Positions 59,732-64,000 of a stretch of DNA of 64,000 nucleotides are shown one piece after another. The stretch covers positions 21,932 to 85,931 of the forward strand of contig JBBDUV010000092.1 of the NCBI GenBank assembly GCA_040903745.1, given 5' to 3'. The notes below the pieces were generated by a model, which did no database searches, was not told where the DNA came from, and worked only from the letters and a program-made list of their open reading frames with translations. Both the position numbers and the translations under genes were made by a program. This DNA comes from M55B112 sp040903745 (GTDB taxonomy: Bacteria > Bacteroidota > Bacteroidia > Bacteroidales > GCA-2748055). Every line of letters begins with the position of its first letter. Positions within the stretch are counted from its first letter, which is position 1.

Positions 59732-60406
59732 CTATGCCATTTTCCCAAGAAAAGAGACCCCGGTCATCGATTCTGAAAGCCGCCACAACTCCTGCTGCAC
59801 ATCCTTGCTCAGTTTCTTTTTGTTGGGATAGGTTCGCTCAGGATAACCTCTCATGCCACCCATTCTGCGGGGACCGTAATAAGCGCGGTGAGCGGCCTCA
59901 GGAGCAGTGGCTGCATACAAGGTGGGGAGGGCTCCCATTTCGGTACTCTGCGCCATGCTGGAGACGTTGACAACCCGCGATCCCCCGGTACTCTTTAATA
60001 AACCGAAAAGCAGCCCGGTAAGTGCAAAATGGCCCAGGTGGTTTACCCCGAACTGCATTTCAAACCCGTCGGCTGTTTCCCTGCGGGGAATTGCCATTAA
60101 GCCGGCGTTGTTAATAAGCAGAGCCAGCTTTTCGTACTGCGATTCAAATTCAGATGCAAAATTCCTGACCGATGCAAGTTGCGCCAGATCAAGCTGCATA
60201 ACGTGAAAGTCTGCACCGGGGATTGTATTCAGCAGTGAAGATTTCGCCTCTTCACCCTTTTCGGTGTTCCTGCATGCCATGATGACTTTACACCCCTTCT
60301 CCGCCAGACCTTTTGTCGTATAATAACCCAGTCCGCTGTTTGCGCCGGTAACTATGGCAACCTTTCCTTCCTGACCTGGTATATTCTTATAACTCCATCG
60401 ATCCAT
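59732..60406 (-). CDS. Short-chain dehydrogenase with an internal in-frame deletion, probably inactive
   Basis: 224 residues instead of the roughly 300 of its subfamily (retinol/protochlorophyllide-reductase-like SDRs). The NAD(P)-binding half is complete: VTGANSGLGYYT near residue 20, NNAG, and the Ser strand RVVNVSSMA. Directly after that the sequence jumps to STEMGALPTLYAATAPEA, which in relatives belongs to the C-terminal substrate loop. About 80-90 residues are missing, including the catalytic Tyr-x3-Lys and the PG motif. The frame stays open. Either a recent deletion produced a dead gene, or the assembly collapsed it. The C-terminal GVSFLGKMA tail is normal. Confidence 0.85.
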   Translation of the reverse strand: MDRWSYKNIPGQEGKVAIVTGANSGLGYYTTKGLAEKGCKVIMACRNTEKGEEAKSSLLNTIPGADFHVMQLDLAQLASVRNFASEFESQYEKLALLINNAGLMAIPRRETADGFEMQFGVNHLGHFALTGLLFGLLKSTGGSRVVNVSSMAQSTEMGALPTLYAATAPEAAHRAYYGPRRMGGMRGYPERTYPNKKKLSKDVQQELWRLSESMTGVSFLGKMA

Positions 60407-60548
60407 ATATATTTACTTTTTCTACAGCTAAGCAAAATTCGAAAGAAAAAGTTGTTAAAAAAAATCATCCGATAGGGTATTTCGTTACTTGCGCATCTTA
60501 TATTTAGAAGACCGATAATTTCTATTCAGATAATAAAAATTAAACACC

Positions 60549-61862
60549 ATGAAAATAATAAAGTTTTTTTCGATCATGCTTGCCATACTCCTGACCGGAG
60601 CCATGCAAGTTCAAGCTGCCAGCACTTTCCCGGATGACGAAGATGTTCTCGACACCACGAATTATATCGTTTACACCGGAAAAGTTGTTGACGCCAGTAA
60701 TAATTCCTCTTTACCCTTCGCCAACATAGAGAGTGAAGGCATGAACATTGCTACGGTAACCAATATCGATGGCAATTTTACACTGAAAGTCCCCAAAAAC
60801 AGCTCTGTTAACACATTCAAGGTTTCCTATGTAGGGTACAAAAACAGTACCCAATCATTGCAAAAATACAGAAACCTTGATTATAACATCATCCGGCTTG
60901 ATCCTACCGCGGTCAATCTTAAAGAGGTGACCATCAGGGCTGAAGATGCTGAAGATCTGATCGATGAGGTCCTTAAAAACATTCCTAAAAATTACAGCAA
61001 TGAGGACATGATGATGACAGCCTTCTACAGGGAAACAATCCTCAAACGAAGGAATTATGTTTCAATCTCTGAGGCAGTTATCGATATCTACAAAACACCA
61101 TATGATAATGATTTCAGGTACGACCAGGCCAGATTGATTCAGGGAAGAAAAAGTGCTGATGTAGAAAAGATGGATACTATTCTCTTTAAGATTCAGGGCG
61201 GACCTGTTACAACCTTGTTGCTGGACATTGTAAAAAACCCCTATATCCTACTCACTGATCAGTACAAAAAGGCTTACAACTTCCATATTACAAGTGTAAT
61301 ATCTATCAATGACAGGTTGCATTATGTAATCTCGTTCAACCAGAAACCACATGTAACCGTACCTTTATACAAAGGAAAATTGTTTGTTGACATGGACAAC
61401 CTGGCGATTACCGAAACGGAATTTGAACTGAACATGAATGACGAAATGGAGGTGGTAAGAATGTTTATTCGGAAAAAACCCATTGGGATGAAAGTGATTC
61501 CTGAAAGAGCAGTTTACATGGTAAAATATACCATTGAAGATAACTTGACCTGGTATTTCAACTATGCACGCGCCGAGGTGAAATTTGATGTAAAATGGGA
61601 CAAGAAACTCTTTAAAACCTCTTATGTAGCGATGTCGGAAATCGCCATAACAGACAGAAATGACAAACCGGCAGAACGGTTCCGTTACAGGGAGAGATTT
61701 AAAAGATCACAGGTTCTTGAGGAACTGGTCTATGTCTTTTTTGACCAGGACTTCTGGGGAGGCTATAATATTATTGAACCCGACCAAAGTATTGAATCCG
61801 CCATCAGGAAGCTGAACAGGAAATTTCTCAGAAGTGACAGAGCAGATGACACAAATCCATGA
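60549..61862 (+). CDS. Exported protein with N-terminal carboxypeptidase-regulatory-like domain
   Basis: 437 residues. Signal peptide ends at MQVQAAS. Residues about 38-125 are a carboxypeptidase-regulatory-like (CarboxypepD_reg) beta-sandwich: YTGKVVDASNNSSLPFANI, ATVTNIDGNFTL, VSYVGYKN. The remaining 310 residues contain LIDEVLKNIPKNYSNEDMMM and TAFYRETILKRRNYVSISEAV, a pattern of a large uncharacterised Bacteroidota outer-membrane-associated family. It is not a TonB receptor; no plug or barrel is seen. Function not known. Followed 106 bp later by a sigma/anti-sigma cassette on the same strand. Confidence 0.8.
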   Translation: MKIIKFFSIMLAILLTGAMQVQAASTFPDDEDVLDTTNYIVYTGKVVDASNNSSLPFANIESEGMNIATVTNIDGNFTLKVPKNSSVNTFKVSYVGYKNSTQSLQKYRNLDYNIIRLDPTAVNLKEVTIRAEDAEDLIDEVLKNIPKNYSNEDMMMTAFYRETILKRRNYVSISEAVIDIYKTPYDNDFRYDQARLIQGRKSADVEKMDTILFKIQGGPVTTLLLDIVKNPYILLTDQYKKAYNFHITSVISINDRLHYVISFNQKPHVTVPLYKGKLFVDMDNLAITETEFELNMNDEMEVVRMFIRKKPIGMKVIPERAVYMVKYTIEDNLTWYFNYARAEVKFDVKWDKKLFKTSYVAMSEIAITDRNDKPAERFRYRERFKRSQVLEELVYVFFDQDFWGGYNIIEPDQSIESAIRKLNRKFLRSDRADDTNP

Positions 61863-61968
61863 ACTGTAAGTAATCTGTGAAAGAATGGTGCGGTGCTGCC
61901 TGAAAAAACGTAAATTTGATTTTACAGAACGATTTTTCGGGTAGCATTACTATAGGAAATAACCAACA

Positions 61969-62520
61969 ATGAATATCAGGGATAAACGTAATTTGAAGAA
62001 GATTCGGGAAGGGAACATAAAGGTTTTTGAGGAGATTTTTCATCAGTTTTATCCCGGTATGTGCAGCTATGCGGACAGCCTGATAAAACAACCAAATGTG
62101 GCAGAGGAGGTAGTACAGGATGTATTTTACAATATATGGAAAAACAGGGCTGATCTGAATATTATAAACAGCTGGCAAAGTTACCTGTACAGATCCGTTT
62201 TCAATAACTCAATGATGTATCTCAGAAAAGCAAAAAGAGAATTGACTTTGAATGAGCAGTGGGCCGACAGTCAGATCGAATCAGACGAAAATCCATCGGA
62301 AGAGATGGATGCCCGTGAGCTCGATACCGCCCTGCTACTTGCGCTGCAAGGGCTTCCGGAAAGAACCAGGGAGATTTTCAACCTGAGCCGTTTCGAAGGA
62401 ATGAAATATAGAGAGATAGCCAATAGGTTGTCCGTTTCAGTAAAAACAGTGGAAGCAAACATGGGTAAGGCGTTAAGGGCACTGCGTCTTTCACTTGATG
62501 AATTCAGAAAAACAGTCTGA
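61969..62520 (+). CDS. FecI-like ECF sigma factor
   Basis: 183 residues, sigma-70 factor of the Bacteroides-expansion type. Region 2 (about 20-90) has NVAEEVVQDVFYNIWKNR; region 4 (about 120-175) has LPERTREIFNLSRFEGMKYREIANRLSVSVKT split between helix and HTH. It is followed 2 bp later by a FecR-type anti-sigma and then by a TonB/STN-domain receptor, the classical trans-envelope signalling cassette: ligand binding at the outer membrane relieves FecR and frees this factor. Confidence 0.93.
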   Translation: MNIRDKRNLKKIREGNIKVFEEIFHQFYPGMCSYADSLIKQPNVAEEVVQDVFYNIWKNRADLNIINSWQSYLYRSVFNNSMMYLRKAKRELTLNEQWADSQIESDENPSEEMDARELDTALLLALQGLPERTREIFNLSRFEGMKYREIANRLSVSVKTVEANMGKALRALRLSLDEFRKTV

Positions 62521-62522
62521 TC

Positions 62523-63518
62523 ATGAGAACAACAAAAAAACAGTGGAAAGAGATGGCCGGTTATCTGGCCGGAGAGATGGAGCATGAGCAAGCCAGCAAC
62601 TTTATCTCCGGGATATGTGAGAACCAACAATTGAAAAACGAATACGAACTGATGAAAAATACATGGGATCGTTTTTATTCCAATCCGGCGGAAAAATACA
62701 AGGATACAGGTCAGGCCTGGCAAATCTTAAACAGGCGATTAGAAAATGATAATCTTCTTGAGGAACATCAACCGGTGGTCCGTATCTATTCCAGGGGCTT
62801 TGCACTACGGATGGCCGCCATTGCCCTGCTAATCCTTGCTGTTGGTATTCCGGTTGTATATTACTCCATAAATCAGTCCCACAAAAGTAGGGGGGCCATC
62901 GAATACAGCTCACCGGAAGGAATCCTCACCGTTGATCTTCCTGATGGCAGCCGCGTATTCCTGAATGAAGGTGCAAATCTTCAGTATAACGAATCTCCCG
63001 AAAAGCAGAGAGAGATTACACTTAAAGGTGAAGGATACTTCGACGTAACAACAGACAAGAATCGACCTTTCCTGGTCAATACAGGAAAGGTAACTGTAAC
63101 CGTACTAGGAACTTCATTTAATATCAGGGAATCGGACAGCAGGTCCGTAGAGGTATTTGTGGAGTCCGGATCAGTCAAACTGGAATTGCAGGAACAAAAC
63201 CAATCCATTATACTGGGTCCTGGTCAACTTGGACAGGCAGATCAGGAACTGAAAATCTCAAAATTGGACGACCTTAACTACCTGTCATGGAAAACCCTGG
63301 ATTTTAAATTTATTGATGAAAGTATTGAGGAGATTTTCCGGGTCCTGGAAAATGCATACCATGTTGAAGTAAGAACCGGGAACATTAAAAACACCGGCAT
63401 GAGACTTACCACCTCTTACAGCGATCAATCATTCGAAACCATCCTGAATACCATCTGCACTGCATTGGACATAACCTACGAAAAAGAGGGAAAAGTTTAT
63501 ATATTGCAACCAAATTGA
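62523..63518 (+). CDS. FecR-family anti-sigma factor
   Basis: 331 residues. The cytoplasmic N terminus (about 1-90) binds the sigma factor. A single transmembrane helix lies at about 97-116 (MAAIALLILAVGIPVVYYSI). The periplasmic FecR domain at about 125-225 has LPDGSRVFLNEGANLQYNE and GEGYFDVTTDKNRPFLV. A DUF4974 (STN-like) domain closes the protein (LDDLNYLSWKTLDFKF, TSYSDQSFETILNTIC). It transmits the occupancy of the downstream receptor to the sigma factor. 2 bp after the sigma gene and 7 bp before the receptor gene. Confidence 0.93.
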   Translation: MRTTKKQWKEMAGYLAGEMEHEQASNFISGICENQQLKNEYELMKNTWDRFYSNPAEKYKDTGQAWQILNRRLENDNLLEEHQPVVRIYSRGFALRMAAIALLILAVGIPVVYYSINQSHKSRGAIEYSSPEGILTVDLPDGSRVFLNEGANLQYNESPEKQREITLKGEGYFDVTTDKNRPFLVNTGKVTVTVLGTSFNIRESDSRSVEVFVESGSVKLELQEQNQSIILGPGQLGQADQELKISKLDDLNYLSWKTLDFKFIDESIEEIFRVLENAYHVEVRTGNIKNTGMRLTTSYSDQSFETILNTICTALDITYEKEGKVYILQPN

Positions 63519-63525
63519 AGGCACA

Positions 63526-64000
63526 ATGATAAAAAGCACAAAAAGGAGACCCACTGCTGTCGAGCTGCTTCTAATACTCCTTTTGGTGCCTTTAACTCCT
63601 TCTCACTCTCAAAACCTTGACAGCATAACAGTATCTCTTAAATCCACCAACAAACCGCTTTACGAAGTATTGGACGACTTAACAGAACAGTGCGGTTATT
63701 TTTTCACCTTTGATTCCAGACTGATTGACAGCCGGCAGAGCATCTCCATCAACCTGAAAGATGTTCCGGTAAGTGAAGCCATTGATACACTTTTCCGGAT
63801 TCCCGGTCTCACCAGCAGGATTATCAACAGGAATATCGTTATCTTTCCTCAAAGGACCAGACAGTCAGTCATTAATAAAGACTCTACCGAAAAAAGCCTT
63901 CAGTTTTTAAGGGTTGGTGGGAACATAACCGACCTTAAATCGGGAAAGCCGCTTGCATTCGCTACCATAGCTATAATGGAGACCTACTACGGAACGATTT
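63526..64000 (+). CDS. TonB-dependent receptor, N-terminal part only (STN plus carboxypeptidase-like domain)
   Basis: The open frame starts at ATG 63526 and runs off the right edge after 158 codons. A signal peptide ends near PLTPSHSQ (residue 28). An STN (secretin/TonB short N-terminal) domain spans about 32-105 with KPLYEVLDDLTEQCGYFF and INLKDVPVSEAIDTLF. A carboxypeptidase-regulatory-like domain then begins (VGGNITDLKSGKPLAFATI). In a sigma-FecR cassette this is almost always a SusC-type TonB-dependent receptor with signalling capability; the barrel itself is outside the window, so this is inferred from order. Confidence 0.8.
   Translation, partial: MIKSTKRRPTAVELLLILLLVPLTPSHSQNLDSITVSLKSTNKPLYEVLDDLTEQCGYFFTFDSRLIDSRQSISINLKDVPVSEAIDTLFRIPGLTSRIINRNIVIFPQRTRQSVINKDSTEKSLQFLRVGGNITDLKSGKPLAFATIAIMETYYGTI

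Noticed and set aside
1..64000. tRNA, rRNA, insertion sequences, prophage, integron or replication origin
   Set aside because: No cloverleaf with CCA-end pattern, rRNA core, transposase or integrase motif, terminal inverted repeats, or dnaA-box cluster was recognised by eye; a covariance-model scan would be needed to exclude a tRNA fully.

Overview
The window reads as chromosomal DNA of a Bacteroidota bacterium (class Bacteroidia; a free-living Bacteroidales/Marinilabiliales-type organism is likely). Signs are two type IX secretion (T9SS) cargo proteins, the gliding/T9SS-linked lipoprotein GldB, a MurF-alanine racemase fusion, a FecI-FecR-TonB receptor cassette, many proteins with carboxypeptidase-regulatory-like domains, and the Bacteroidota promoter element TAnnTTTG upstream of many genes. 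A run of exactly 100 N shows this is a draft scaffold. I saw no tRNA, rRNA, CRISPR array, insertion sequence or prophage.

Layout. 1-1291: ECF sigma factor followed by a truncated membrane protein, probably its partner. 1622-5811: dihydrolipoyl dehydrogenase (lpdA) and a TonB-dependent receptor. 6242-11343: FkbM methyltransferase, a membrane-anchored AraC-type regulator, then a three-gene surface cluster (small T9SS cargo, outer-membrane barrel, and a phage-tail-fibre-like stalk protein with 20-residue tandem repeats broken by the N gap). 11440-21898: meaB, a TlpA-like thioredoxin lipoprotein, ppk1, a DUF1573 protein, a 1110-residue propeller/barrel protein and an M20 amidohydrolase. 22028-28722: a 55-residue ferredoxin, gldB, an outer-membrane barrel with nadE, a Crp/Fnr regulator and a lipid A-type acyltransferase facing a glycosyltransferase. 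28723-36789: tdk/murF-alr, a coiled-coil protein with rsmI, a WMT-repeat protein, dnaB and ispE. 36786-41024: biotin carrier and carboxyltransferase of a propionyl/methylmalonyl-CoA enzyme, an LptF/LptG permease and tgt. 41141-49064: glycosyltransferase, sigma factor and rsmG; rpmH; an FAD enzyme; PASTA protein, T9SS cargo and rluD. 49213-51402: ddl, a lipoprotein and a barrel. 51377-58001: a complete trp operon in the order trpL-E-G-D-C-F-B-A. 58283-64000: an LspA-like protease, a DUF4136 lipoprotein, an internally deleted SDR, a carboxypeptidase-regulatory-like protein and a sigma/FecR/TonB-receptor cassette that runs off the window.

The strongest regulatory discovery is upstream of trpE. 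A 16-residue leader peptide with three consecutive Trp codons is followed by a 13-bp terminator and by alternative pairings fitting a classical transcription attenuator. The most unusual gene group is the surface cluster at 8463-11343. The window also contains a probable dead enzyme (the SDR), a Tgt without its zinc cysteines, and a peptidase-like domain that appears to have lost its HEXXH motif.
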